Shown: piece by piece, positions 34,688 to 44,933 of the stretch | How positions within the stretch are numbered: position 1 is the first letter of the stretch | Layout: each line of letters opens with the position of its first letter | NCBI RefSeq assembly: GCF_014279595.1 | Contig: NZ_CP047943.1 | Coordinates: 2,106,422 to 2,170,421 of the forward strand | Direction: 5' to 3' | Source of the DNA: Synechococcus sp. RS9909 | GTDB lineage: Bacteria; Cyanobacteriota; Cyanobacteriia; PCC-6307; Cyanobiaceae | DNA: 64,000 bases | Notes under the pieces: generated by a model | What the model saw: only the letters and a program-made list of their open reading frames with translations | Databases searched by the model: none | Told to the model about the DNA's origin: nothing | Position numbers and translations under genes: made by a program

Positions 34688-35473
34688 TCAGGGAAGGCCG
34701 AACAGACGGCGGGCATTGGCGCTGCTGATCCTGGCCACCTCCTCGAAAGACTGGCCCCGTAGTTCGGCCACCCGCGCCGCCACGGACGCAACGAAGGCCG
34801 GCTCATTGCGCTTGCCGCGCCGAGGCACGGGCGCCAGGAAGGGGCAATCGGTCTCTACCAGAAACCGATCCTCCGGCACCTGACAGGCACAGGCATGGGT
34901 GGCTTCTGCCTTGGGGAAGGTGACCGTGCCACTGAAGCTGATGTCAAAACCGAGTTCGAGAAACGCCTCCATCTCTTCCGGAGTTCCGCCCCAGCAATGC
35001 ATCACCCCCCGGGGACAGGCGGCACGATCACGGCGTTCCCGCAGTTCGCGCAGCATCGGCTCGGCGGCATCGCGGCAGTGGATGATCACCGGCAGATTCA
35101 GCTCCACCGCTAGATCGAGCTGGGGTCTGAGAACGGCGAGCTGTTGGTTGAGGTTTGTCTCCCGATACAGATCAAGGCCAAGCTCACCGATGGCCACCAC
35201 TCGAGCATCCTCCAGGGCAGCACGGCGAAGCAGGGCTGCGGTGCCATCGGTCCAGTGCTCCGTGTCGAGCGGATGGACACCAACGGAATAGCGGAGTTCG
35301 GGAAACCGGTCGGCAAGGGCGCGAATCGCAGGAATCTCACTGGGTTCGACACAGGCGTGCAACAGCGACACCACACCCGCGTCCCGCCAGCGCTGGGCAA
35401 CCTCGTCGAGGTCCTGGTCAAAATTTCGAAAAACGATGTGACAGTGACTGTCAATCAGGGTGGGAGTCGTCAC
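34688..35473 (-). CDS. tatD: TatD-family metal-dependent DNase
   Basis: 261 residues, amidohydrolase fold. LIDSHCHIVF holds the HxH metal ligands, GELGLDLYRE the conserved Glu, VIIHCRDA and GVMHCWGG two more histidines, and LVETDCPFLAP the Asp. TatD proteins are 3'-5' exonucleases or tRNA/DNA quality-control hydrolases. In marine Synechococcus the gene commonly lies between rpsT and rpoB, as here. It starts 72 bases after rpsT ends. No irregularity seen. Confidence 0.94.
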   Translation of the reverse strand: MTTPTLIDSHCHIVFRNFDQDLDEVAQRWRDAGVVSLLHACVEPSEIPAIRALADRFPELRYSVGVHPLDTEHWTDGTAALLRRAALEDARVVAIGELGLDLYRETNLNQQLAVLRPQLDLAVELNLPVIIHCRDAAEPMLRELRERRDRAACPRGVMHCWGGTPEEMEAFLELGFDISFSGTVTFPKAEATHACACQVPEDRFLVETDCPFLAPVPRRGKRNEPAFVASVAARVAELRGQSFEEVARISSANARRLFGLP

Positions 35474-35545
35474 AAGGACCGGAAACGCGCCTTCCGATCC
35501 ATTGTGACGACAACGATGAGGCGTTGAGGGAACAGCCCAGCCCGG

Positions 35546-35902
<357 letters not shown>

Positions 35903-36007
35903 TCAGGCGCGACACCCTCAGGCCAGACGAGGCAGGTTCTAGCTTGAACCGATTGCGTTCCCCTGCGTTCAGCGCCGATGACTCGAACGAGCAGCCAGGC
36001 TCCCTCC

Positions 36008-37300
36008 ATGGTCACCCTGCGCTGCCTCAGCGAGGCTGGCGAAGCCGCCGCGGAGCTGGACCGCCTGGCGGCGCGCACCGGAGGCGAGGCCCAACAGGCC
36101 GCGCAGGCCACCGTGGACTCCATTCTTGAGCGGGTGCGTCGCGATGGGGACCGTGCCCTCGTGGAACTCACCCAGCAACTGGATGGTTTCAAGCCGGAAC
36201 CGCTGCGCCTGGAGGCGGCAGAACTCGCGCAGGCCTGGGGGGCCACGCCCGCCAACCTGCGTGACGCCCTCGAACTGGCCCATCGCCGCATCCAGGACTT
36301 TCACGCCCGGCAGAAACCCCAGGACCTCGCCTTTGAAGGGGTGCACGGTGAGCGGCTGGGACGACGCTGGCGACCGGTGCAACGGGCCGGACTGTATGTG
36401 CCCGGTGGGCGAGCCGCGTACCCCAGCACGGTGTTGATGAATGCCGTTCCGGCGCGCACGGCAGGCGTGGAACGACTTGTCATGGCGACGCCGGCGAACC
36501 GAAGCGGCGAGGTCAATCCGGTGGTGCTTGCGGCGGCTCACCTCGCCGGTGTGCATGAGGTTGTGCGGGTGGGAGGCGCCCAGGCCATCGCCGCCCTGGC
36601 CTTCGGCACCGAAACCCTGCCCCGGGTGGATGTGATCACCGGGCCGGGCAACCTCTACGTGACCCTCGCCAAGAAAGCTGTGGTGGGCCAGGTGGGAATC
36701 GATTCCCTCGCAGGCCCCAGCGAAGTGCTGATCATTGCCGATCACACCGCCAGGCTCGACCATGTGGCCGCAGACCTCCTGGCGCAGGCGGAACATGATC
36801 CCCTCGCCGCCGCCATTCTGCTGACCACGGAAGCCGACCTGGTGGCAGCCCTGCCAGCGGAACTCGAACGGCAACTCAGCGACCACCCCCGGGCGGCAAT
36901 CTGTCGTCAGTCGCTCGCAGACTGGGGTCTGGCCGTGGTCTGCGACACTCTCGAGACCTGCGCAAGCCTCAGCGATCGGTTCGCACCGGAGCACCTGGAA
37001 CTGCTGGTGGAACGCCCGGAAGCGCTGGCTGATCGCATCCAGACAGCCGGGGCGATCTTCATCGGCCCCTGGTCACCAGAAGCTGTTGGGGATTACCTGG
37101 CCGGCCCCAACCACACCCTGCCGACCTGCGGCACAGCCCGGTTCAGTGGGGCCTTGAGCGTGGAGACCTTCATGCGGCACACCTCGATCATTGCCTTCAA
37201 CCAAGCCGCCCTGGAGGCGACCGGCGGTGCCGTGATCGAACTCGCCCGCAGTGAAGGCCTCCACAGCCATGCCGATTCGGTCCAGCGGCGGCTGAGCTGA
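36008..37300 (+). CDS. hisD: Histidinol dehydrogenase
   Basis: 430 residues. HisD oxidises L-histidinol to histidine with two NAD+, using a zinc ion. Conserved blocks are YVPGGRAAYPSTVLMNAVPA, GGAQAIAALAFGTE, ITGPGNLYVTLAKK, DSLAGPSEVLI, ADLLAQAEHDP (with the zinc-binding Gln and His) and PTCGTARFSGALSV. ATG 36008 (MVTLRCLSE) is preferred to ATG 35978. It converges with rpiA, with 9 bases between stops. The other his genes are not in the window. Confidence 0.96.
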   Translation: MVTLRCLSEAGEAAAELDRLAARTGGEAQQAAQATVDSILERVRRDGDRALVELTQQLDGFKPEPLRLEAAELAQAWGATPANLRDALELAHRRIQDFHARQKPQDLAFEGVHGERLGRRWRPVQRAGLYVPGGRAAYPSTVLMNAVPARTAGVERLVMATPANRSGEVNPVVLAAAHLAGVHEVVRVGGAQAIAALAFGTETLPRVDVITGPGNLYVTLAKKAVVGQVGIDSLAGPSEVLIIADHTARLDHVAADLLAQAEHDPLAAAILLTTEADLVAALPAELERQLSDHPRAAICRQSLADWGLAVVCDTLETCASLSDRFAPEHLELLVERPEALADRIQTAGAIFIGPWSPEAVGDYLAGPNHTLPTCGTARFSGALSVETFMRHTSIIAFNQAALEATGGAVIELARSEGLHSHADSVQRRLS

Positions 37301-37309
37301 AGCCGATCC

Positions 37310-38023
37310 TCAGCCTTGCCGCTCGAGCCGGCGGACGCCGGCCACCCCATCGGTGACCTCACCGACCAGCACCTCATCGGCCAGATCCACAAACAAACCG
37401 TTCTCGAGCACGCCGGGAATGTTGTTGATCGTCTGCTCCAGAGCGCGGGGGTCAGCAATGCCTTCGCCGAAGCGCACATCCAGCACCAGATTCCCCTGAT
37501 CCGTCACCACGGGACCGGCTTTGCGGGTGGCCATCCGCAGCTCTGCCGCCCCACCCAGGCTGGCGAGACGCGCCTGAACCTGCCTCCAGGCTCCCGGGAG
37601 CACCTCCACGGGCAGCAGAAAGCCCAGGTTGAGGCGGTCCACCAATTTGGTGGCATCCACCACAACGATGAAACGCTCGGCGCGAGCGGCAACCAGTTTC
37701 TCCTGCACGTGGCAGGCACCGCCGCCCTTGATCAGTTGAAACGCCGGGTCCACTTCATCGGCTCCGTCGATGGCCAGGTCGATGCGCTCCACCGCATTGA
37801 GACTGCGCAGCGGGATTCCCAGCTCAGCCGCCAACACCTCGCCTTGAAACGACGTGGTGACACCGACGATGTCGCGCAGCTCACCGGCGGCCAGCTTGGC
37901 GCCAAGACCCTGGATCATCAGTGCGGCCGTGGAACCGGATCCCAGGCCGAGCACCATGCCGTCCTGGATCGCATCCACGGCGGCGGCGGCCACGGCCTGC
38001 TTCATCTGAGTCTGAAGATCCAC
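37310..38023 (-). CDS. rpiA: Ribose-5-phosphate isomerase A
   Basis: 237 residues. RpiA interconverts ribose-5-phosphate and ribulose-5-phosphate in the Calvin and pentose phosphate pathways. GLGSGSTA binds phosphate near the N terminus, [28 protein letters not shown] contains the catalytic Glu and Lys blocks (split here as IDGADEVD and [11 protein letters not shown]), and a Gly/Asp-rich end follows. It is leftward and ends next to hisD; the HtrA gene upstream ends 39 bases before its start on the same strand. Confidence 0.96.
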   Translation of the reverse strand: MDLQTQMKQAVAAAAVDAIQDGMVLGLGSGSTAALMIQGLGAKLAAGELRDIVGVTTSFQGEVLAAELGIPLRSLNAVERIDLAIDGADEVDPAFQLIKGGGACHVQEKLVAARAERFIVVVDATKLVDRLNLGFLLPVEVLPGAWRQVQARLASLGGAAELRMATRKAGPVVTDQGNLVLDVRFGEGIADPRALEQTINNIPGVLENGLFVDLADEVLVGEVTDGVAGVRRLERQG

Positions 38024-38062
38024 CGGCGTCGAGCGGAAACTGGCGAGACCGTAGCAAGGGTT

Positions 38063-39241
<1,179 letters not shown>

Positions 39242-39274
39242 CTATCCATTGAGGGTTGTCAGCCCACGGGCTTC

Positions 39275-40192
39275 ATGGCCTTGCTCCGCCGCCCACTCCT
39301 CACCTTGCTCGCCATGGGCAGCACCCTCCTCGTGGCCTGCCAGAAACCCAAGGCCAACGACACGACCCCAACCACGTCCACCAATCCAGACGCGGCTCCG
39401 AGTGGTCAGCTGCGCGCCGTGGTGATTGGCGATGAGCTGCCGATGGTCCGCAAGACCGACACGGGCTTCGACGGACTCAGCTTCGTGGTGCTGGAGGCGA
39501 TCCGCGACCAGCTGAATGCGGAACAAGGCGAAGGCCAGGCCGCGGTGACCTTGACCACCGCCAACGCCGCCGATGTGGAGAGTGGTCTGGAGATGATCCG
39601 CAGCGGCAAAGCCGACATTGCCTGCGGTGTGGGCTTCTCCTGGGAACGGCAGAAACAGTTCGATTACACGCTCCCCTTCGCCTCCAGCGGCATCCGCCTG
39701 CTGGCCCCGACCACGATCGATGGCACCCCGCAAAGCCTGGAAGGCCAGACCATCGGTGTGGTCGCCAACAGCGTGGCGGCCTCCGTTCTGGCCAACAACG
39801 TTGAGAACGCCAGCTTCCAGAGTTTCGCCACTCCGGCCGAGGCCCTCAAAGCCCTGAAGAAGGGCGATGTGAAACTGCTAGCCGGCGACAGCCTCTGGTT
39901 ACGGGCCAACCAGAACGAGGCTGCCCCGAATGACGTGATTGTGCCGGCCGTGCCCTACGCCAGGGCGGCGATCGGCTGCATCGTGGGCGAATCGTCCTCG
40001 TCCCTGCTCGACACCAGCAACATCGCCATTGGTCGCTTGCTGCAGGCCTACGTGGATGGCAACCCGGAAGCGCGCAAGGAGATCAACGCCTGGATCGGCC
40101 AAGGCAGCGCCATCGGTCTCACCGACAGGCAGATCGGTCACTACTACCGGATGGTGCTGTCAACGGCGGCTGAATTCCAGCCAACCCCTTGA
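39275..40192 (+). CDS. grrP: GrrP: extracellular substrate-binding-like lipoprotein of the GRRM system
   Basis: 305 residues. A lipoprotein signal precedes Cys22 (LLVACQ). The rest is a family 3 solute-binding fold: LSFVVLEAIRDQL, ADIACGVGFSWERQKQFDYTLPF-like motifs (SWERQKQFDYTLPF), and IGVVANSVAASVL. No ABC permease or ATPase gene is nearby, so it is an orphan binding protein. It ends 73 bases before the glycine-rich precursor grrA. That pairing is the described GRRM arrangement, in which an orphan extracellular binding-like protein accompanies precursor and radical SAM enzyme. Its ligand is unknown; it may bind the modified peptide or a fragment of it. Confidence 0.88.
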   Translation: MALLRRPLLTLLAMGSTLLVACQKPKANDTTPTTSTNPDAAPSGQLRAVVIGDELPMVRKTDTGFDGLSFVVLEAIRDQLNAEQGEGQAAVTLTTANAADVESGLEMIRSGKADIACGVGFSWERQKQFDYTLPFASSGIRLLAPTTIDGTPQSLEGQTIGVVANSVAASVLANNVENASFQSFATPAEALKALKKGDVKLLAGDSLWLRANQNEAAPNDVIVPAVPYARAAIGCIVGESSSSLLDTSNIAIGRLLQAYVDGNPEARKEINAWIGQGSAIGLTDRQIGHYYRMVLSTAAEFQPTP

Positions 40193-40265
40193 GCCTGGCT
40201 CGAGCTGAACAATGCTTGGCTCGCGTCATTTTGTCGTTTCCTTCCATCCACCACCCGCCTCAGCC

Positions 40266-40631
40266 ATGAACAAAGTCACCCTTCTCAGCTTCTGCACGTT
40301 GATGGCAGCCAGCGCGGTCTGGCAGCAGCCTGCCGCAGGCTCCGGAGTGTTCAGCCAGCCCGACTGGACCAATCCCCTGGAGCAGCGCATCCGCAGGCTC
40401 CCGATCAGCAAACCCGGGCTCGGTGATGCCAACACAACAACCCTGGCGCGTTACTGGGGCAACGGTGGCGGCAGGGGTTGGGGCAACGGCGGCGGCCGGC
40501 GCTGGGGGAATGGCTGGGGCAATGGTTGGCGCAACGGCGGCTGGGGCAATGGCGGCTTCCGGAATGGCGGCTGGGGGAACGGAGGAATCGGCTGGGGCAA
40601 TGGCGGCGGCGGCGTGATCCTGAACTGGTGA
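40266..40631 (+). CDS. grrA: GrrA/OscA-type cyclophane RiPP precursor
   Basis: 121 residues from ATG 40266. Residues 1-25 look like a secretion signal (basic start, hydrophobic VTLLSFCTLMAASAV). Residues 26-61 are an ordinary leader. Residues 63-117 are a Gly/Asn/Trp repeat with nine aromatic-X-Asn tripeptides: Trp64, 72, 80, 84, 88, 93, 103 and 110 and Phe98 as first residue. GrrM-type radical SAM enzymes join the aromatic ring to the Asn beta-carbon in such motifs, making three-residue cyclophanes. The gene follows grrP and converges with the MscS gene, 13 bases between stops. Final product and role are unknown. Confidence 0.92.
   Translation: MNKVTLLSFCTLMAASAVWQQPAAGSGVFSQPDWTNPLEQRIRRLPISKPGLGDANTTTLARYWGNGGGRGWGNGGGRRWGNGWGNGWRNGGWGNGGFRNGGWGNGGIGWGNGGGGVILNW
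40452..40625 (+). repeat. Tandem Gly-Asn-Trp coding repeat in grrA
   Basis: Imperfect repeats built from tggggcaa(c/t)gg(c/t)gg(c/t) units encode the core peptide with WGN, WRN and FRN tripeptides. Units differ by single bases and by small gains or losses of Gly or Arg codons, the kind of array that changes length by slippage or unequal crossing-over. All units keep the frame. Confidence 0.85.
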
Positions 40632-40644
40632 GCCACCCTGGCGA

Positions 40645-41712
40645 TCAGCCCTGGAGCAGGGTGCGGGTTGGGAACGGCATCGAGGCGCCACAGCGTTCGA
40701 CGGCTGCCCCGATTTCCAGCAACACTTTCTGCTGCAGGGCCCAGGCCTCCGCCAGGCTGGCCCCCTTGGCGTGACAGACCAAGCGGAGATTGAGACTGGA
40801 ATCGCCGTATCCGATGAAATTAACGGCCAGGGTGCGGACCGGATCCACATCGACATCCGCTTGGAGCCATGCCTCCAATTCAGCCGTGAGGGCTTGGATC
40901 TTCTCACGATCAGCGTAATTCAGACCAAATTCAATCCAGATCCTGCGGTGATCAATTTCACTGATGTTGATCACTGGCTTGGCACTGAAGATCGCATTGG
41001 GCACAAACAGTGGTTGGCGATCAACAGAACGAAGACGGGTGTAAAACCAGCTGATATTTTCCACCGTTCCCGACAGCCCATCAGAGGGCAGATCGATGAA
41101 ATCTCCCACCACAAAGGGACGATTGACATAGAGACCAAGGCCGCTGAGGGAGTTGGAAATGATGCTCTGGGCACCGAAGCCGATGGCAGCGGCACCAAAA
41201 CCACCAGCCGTGATCAACACGGCCGCTGAAATGCCAAGGATGCGCATCACCTGCAGAACCAGGATCAGAACCGCAAGACTGAGCAGCAGCTTGCCGAACA
41301 CATCCAATAAAAAGATTCGATCCCTGGGCTGCATCCCGGGCAGCAGGTGTTCACCATAACGATCAGGTTGACGGCCGATCTCCGTTTTCCAACGCAGAAG
41401 CGTCCAGGAGACGCCGACCACCGCGAAGAAGGCACGGCTCTCGAGCCCATCACGGGGAAGGTCAATGATTTCAGGGTCGAGCAAGGTGCCGACCCACCAA
41501 CCCAACGCCGCCAGGATGCAGGTGACACTCACACTGAGCCGACTGGAGAGCAGCAGGTTGCGGCGGAGCGAGCCTGACGCGAAACGCCCTGCCAGTAGGT
41601 CGATGCCAATCCAGAGAGCCAGGGCCAGCCCCAGGCCTGTGAGCGGAATCTGCAGGTCGAACGGTAACGGCGTGATCACAGCGGGCCGAGCGAAACGAGC
41701 GGACCCTACCAA
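40645..41712 (-). CDS. MscS-family mechanosensitive ion channel
   Basis: 355 residues. Four or five hydrophobic segments, then the pore helix GGFGAAAIGFGAQSIISNSLSGL-type block (AAAIGFGAQSIISNSLSG), and the beta domain GDFIDLPSDGLSGTVENISWFYTRLRS with PNAIFSAKPVINIS. MscS channels open under membrane tension and release solutes after osmotic downshift. It ends 6 bases after the chitinase start region on the other side: the chitinase gene ends at 41719, on the same strand and upstream, so the two may share a transcript. It converges with grrA. Confidence 0.93.
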   Translation of the reverse strand: MVGSARFARPAVITPLPFDLQIPLTGLGLALALWIGIDLLAGRFASGSLRRNLLLSSRLSVSVTCILAALGWWVGTLLDPEIIDLPRDGLESRAFFAVVGVSWTLLRWKTEIGRQPDRYGEHLLPGMQPRDRIFLLDVFGKLLLSLAVLILVLQVMRILGISAAVLITAGGFGAAAIGFGAQSIISNSLSGLGLYVNRPFVVGDFIDLPSDGLSGTVENISWFYTRLRSVDRQPLFVPNAIFSAKPVINISEIDHRRIWIEFGLNYADREKIQALTAELEAWLQADVDVDPVRTLAVNFIGYGDSSLNLRLVCHAKGASLAEAWALQQKVLLEIGAAVERCGASMPFPTRTLLQG

Positions 41713-41718
41713 TGGCGC

Positions 41719-44412
41719 TCAGACCAGGGACGTGAAGTCACTGAGTCCGAATTGACCATCGCCACCGAGCACCGCGTCAAAGGACACCCCCCGATTCAGC
41801 ACGTCCTCGGGCGCCACACCGGCGCGCAGCAGATCGGATGCGGCTGCAAGCAGACTGTCATCACCACTGCTGTCATTGGAAAGAGCCCAGAACATCAGCC
41901 CCCCCAGGCCCTGGGCTTCGACATAGGCCGCTTTGCCGGCGATGGTGGCCGCCGTTTCGACTGAACTCCAGACCCCGGTCTGTTCGTTGTAAGCGAAGGC
42001 CGCTTTGGCGTCGTCGTCCCAGATCAGGTCATAGGAGCCATCCTCAATGCCGGTGAGCAGATCCTTCTGGTCGTAGCTCCCGGCCTCGAAGGATCCCGGA
42101 GCCATCCGAGCGGCACCGCTCTCACCGAGTCCGTACCGATCTCCCGGGTCCACACCGCCCCAGGCGCGGGTGTAGGCAGGAGCGCCAAGCACCACCTTGC
42201 TGAGATCCACACCATTGGAGCGGAATTGCTCCACAGCCGTCAGCACGTCATAACCACCGGGGTCGTTGGTCATGGCCGCTTGATGACCGGTCAGCGACTC
42301 CCAACCACCATGGAAGTCGTATGCCATCACATTGTAGAAATCAACGGAAGGATCGATTCCCGGCAAATTGAGATTGGCCAGCTTGTCTGCTCCACCGGCG
42401 GTCGCAATTGAAATGGAATAGCTCTCGCCACTACGCTGCTCGAGCGCATCAAGTTTCTGACGCAAGAGAGACAGCGTCAGCGCAAAGTTGGCGCCATCCT
42501 CAGCGCTGGCAGCATTGCCAGCCAGCCCACCACCGCCGGGATACTCCCAGTCAAAATCAACGGTATTAAAGAAATCATACTTCTCCAATGTCAGAATCAC
42601 ATTGTCGGTGAACTGCTCCCGCCCAGCGGCATCATCCAGCGCGAGGCTGAATTCATCCGACAAGGTCCAGCCGCCAAGGGCAAGGCCGAGATTGAGGCTT
42701 GGATTCAGCTGCTTCAACAGATCCAACTGACGCAAATTGCCAGCCAATGCGGTGGAGCTGTCCCAGCCCACCGGCACTCCACGCACTGACACCGAGCCAT
42801 CAGCGTTGGTGCTGACCTGAAAATCGCCACTGTCGCGATAGGCCTGCAGGCGACTCTCTGGCAAAGCCGACCACTCGGAAGCCGTGAAGGTGCGATTCAC
42901 CTGCTCATCAACCGAGAAGCGTTTATCGGTGGCCGCCCAGACATCAAAGAGATTAATGTCACCATTGGCCTTGACATCAAAGAAACTGTAGTTGAGGTGG
43001 GTCAACTGTTCAGCCTTGATGTCCTGCACCAGGAAATCGCGGGCATAAATCCCCCATTCCTCGAAGTAGGCCACCACCCGCTGACCCTGATCAGTCATCG
43101 GCTTCGAGCTCGGGAGCTCTGGGCTCGGGGCATCCGGTGTCTCGGCCTCGAGCGGATCTTCTGAGCCGGGATCCGGCTGTTCTGGCACCGGCAGTTCTGG
43201 CGTGACTGCCACCGGCGGAGCCTCGGGCTCCGATTGTTCCGGCACTGGCGGAGCCTCACCGGCAAAGAACAACGCATCCGTGAGGGCTCCACTCGTCGGC
43301 AGGCCCTCGCTCTCCGCGTTGAAACTCACCTCGATGCTCGCACCGGCGGCGATGCTGCTGTTCCAGGACGCTGGCGTCAGGGTCACGCGGTACGTTCCAT
43401 CCGCCAGTGCCTCAACCTGGGCATCCCCGGCCCAGCTCTGGAATGCACGATGCGGGGTGATGAAACTGATCGACCAGTCCTCCACCGCCTGATCGCCCGT
43501 GTTGGTGATCGTGAGTCGGCCGCTCATCCCGCCCCAGTAGAGAGTGCCCCCCACCGACACGCTCAGCGGATCTGCGGGGTCCATACCGCTGTGGTCCATG
43601 GCGCTGTGATCCATGGCGTTGTGGTGCATGGCGTTGTGATCCATGGGTTCCGATGGCGACAGCCCGAGAGCAACCTGCGACGTTGTATCGGTGCCGAGAC
43701 GGGTCTGGGAACCATCGGTGCTCGCAGCACCGACAGCCTCTGGTGTGAGAAGAATTGTGCGATCGGCAAGGCTGAGGTCGGCGGCTTCAAAACCGAACAC
43801 AGCCTCGAGATTGTCTTCCTCGATCTGATCAAAGTGGAACACGAGATTCCGCCCGACAAGGTCCGTGCTTTCCACGCCGACCAGGAGAACACTCTGACCC
43901 GATGGCTGCACGGAAATCAACAAGCCATCCGCGGTGTCAACCGCCGAAAGACGCTCTCGTGTGCCGAGATAGAGAAAATTCAACTGATCCCTGGAGGGAT
44001 CAAAACCCTCCACCCGCTCCTGCACACCGAACTCATGGGAGCGCACATACACAGTGCGCTCCGGATTGGGCCATGTATTCCCAGGACCAACCCCCAATTC
44101 CCAGGAGAGCACGCCACCAATGTCCTCGCGCAGATGCTCATTACCAACCGGAGCGATGTTCTCCAAAGACAACTGATCCCATCGAATCGGCTGACCCGCC
44201 TCATCCAGGATCCTCTGATAATCAGCGTCCTGCCAAGGGTTCACGATCACAGCCGAGCCATCAGGGAGCTTGCCCAGGATCAAACCGTGCACGGAGATCT
44301 CACCGAAATCCAAACGGTCGCGCAAAGGGTCAAACCCGTGCAGATCGCTTCCAGAGGGATTGACACTGACGTCACGGCCTCCCAGCGAAAGAGACATCAC
44401 AAGGCGATTCAT
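41719..44412 (-). CDS. Multidomain GH18 chitinase
   Basis: 897 residues. Order: residues 1-230, a region with two copies of a GFDPxRDxLxF block; 257-277, four Met-x-His type pentads; about 284-385, a CBM2-like beta-sandwich (GRLTITNTGDQAVEDWSISF); 395-445, a Pro/Glu linker; 448-870, a glycoside hydrolase 18 barrel. The catalytic motif NTVDFDWEYP gives Glu623 as acid, with Asp619 and Asp621, and LALGGWTLS is the second GH18 motif. There is no N-terminal signal peptide; the C terminus ends LSDFTSLV, like many type I secreted proteins. It should cut chitin outside the cell. Chitin use has been reported in marine picocyanobacteria. Confidence 0.93.
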   Translation of the reverse strand: MNRLVMSLSLGGRDVSVNPSGSDLHGFDPLRDRLDFGEISVHGLILGKLPDGSAVIVNPWQDADYQRILDEAGQPIRWDQLSLENIAPVGNEHLREDIGGVLSWELGVGPGNTWPNPERTVYVRSHEFGVQERVEGFDPSRDQLNFLYLGTRERLSAVDTADGLLISVQPSGQSVLLVGVESTDLVGRNLVFHFDQIEEDNLEAVFGFEAADLSLADRTILLTPEAVGAASTDGSQTRLGTDTTSQVALGLSPSEPMDHNAMHHNAMDHSAMDHSGMDPADPLSVSVGGTLYWGGMSGRLTITNTGDQAVEDWSISFITPHRAFQSWAGDAQVEALADGTYRVTLTPASWNSSIAAGASIEVSFNAESEGLPTSGALTDALFFAGEAPPVPEQSEPEAPPVAVTPELPVPEQPDPGSEDPLEAETPDAPSPELPSSKPMTDQGQRVVAYFEEWGIYARDFLVQDIKAEQLTHLNYSFFDVKANGDINLFDVWAATDKRFSVDEQVNRTFTASEWSALPESRLQAYRDSGDFQVSTNADGSVSVRGVPVGWDSSTALAGNLRQLDLLKQLNPSLNLGLALGGWTLSDEFSLALDDAAGREQFTDNVILTLEKYDFFNTVDFDWEYPGGGGLAGNAASAEDGANFALTLSLLRQKLDALEQRSGESYSISIATAGGADKLANLNLPGIDPSVDFYNVMAYDFHGGWESLTGHQAAMTNDPGGYDVLTAVEQFRSNGVDLSKVVLGAPAYTRAWGGVDPGDRYGLGESGAARMAPGSFEAGSYDQKDLLTGIEDGSYDLIWDDDAKAAFAYNEQTGVWSSVETAATIAGKAAYVEAQGLGGLMFWALSNDSSGDDSLLAAASDLLRAGVAPEDVLNRGVSFDAVLGGDGQFGLSDFTSLV
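43582..43644 (-). repeat. Met/His pentad repeat in the chitinase
   Basis: Residues 257-277 read MDHNA MHHNA MDHSA MDHSG M: Met every five residues with His two residues later. The DNA repeats are near-identical 15-base units (complement of ggcg(c/t)tgt(g)(a/g)tccat). This matches the MDHSxM type of motif in periplasmic copper-resistance proteins, hence metal binding is possible. It lies directly before the CBM2-like domain. Confidence 0.85.
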
Positions 44413-44564
44413 CTGTTCCTATCTTCATCCTTCAGAGAGGAGGATTGCCACATCTCCAATAAAAGTTTCTGCCAACACTTTGCGGCGCCTCAGCCAGCAT
44501 TCAGGCCATTCTCAGAAAGGCCTCGTCGCGCTGCCCGCGAGCAAGCGCCCATCATTCGGTTTAG

Positions 44565-44581
44565 CTTGCTGAGCGAGCAAG
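44565..44581 (+). promoter_or_regulatory. Short inverted repeat before the Cys-rich small gene
   Basis: CTTGCT (44565-44570) and AGCAAG (44576-44581) form a perfect 6-bp stem with a 5-base loop, 9 bases before the ATG at 44591. It lies in the 178-base gap between the chitinase and the small Cys-rich gene, which are divergent. It may be an operator or a translation-leader hairpin. Weak evidence. Confidence 0.22.
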
Positions 44582-44590
44582 AGCACAGCC

Positions 44591-44860
44591 ATGCCCGACC
44601 CCTCCAGCACCCGTCTCCGCTGCGAGCTCTGCCAGGTGGAGATCGACCGCCAGCCTGGACTCCCGGATCAGGTGCTGTTCAGCCGGGGGCCCAGCGGCAG
44701 CCGCAGCAAACTCTGGGCACGCGTCTGCCAGTACCTCACCTCCGCTGAACAGAAAGGACGTTGCATCAATCAGGACCCCATGCTGCGCGGCGAAGAAAAG
44801 CCTGGAGACCGCTACGAGGACCTACCGGCGATTGATCTGGGCAACCAAGCGGCGGGGTGA
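44591..44860 (+). CDS. Small Cys-rich protein, unknown function
   Basis: 89 residues. CELCQVEI gives a CxxC pair (Cys11, Cys14), with further cysteines at VCQYL and RCINQDP, so four cysteines could hold a zinc ion. SKLWARVCQYLTSAEQKGRCINQD and the acidic GDRYEDLPAIDL end look like a conserved compact domain. I think related proteins exist in other marine Synechococcus but know no family name. It ends 73 bases before the radical SAM gene grrM on the same strand. Whether it belongs to the GRRM system or only sits there is open. Confidence 0.7.
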   Translation: MPDPSSTRLRCELCQVEIDRQPGLPDQVLFSRGPSGSRSKLWARVCQYLTSAEQKGRCINQDPMLRGEEKPGDRYEDLPAIDLGNQAAG

Positions 44861-44933
44861 TCCCTCCACCGTTGTGGACAGACCAGAGAAATCTCCCTAA
44901 GCAGGGACTGTGGCGGCCTGTGGGTGTGAGCTG

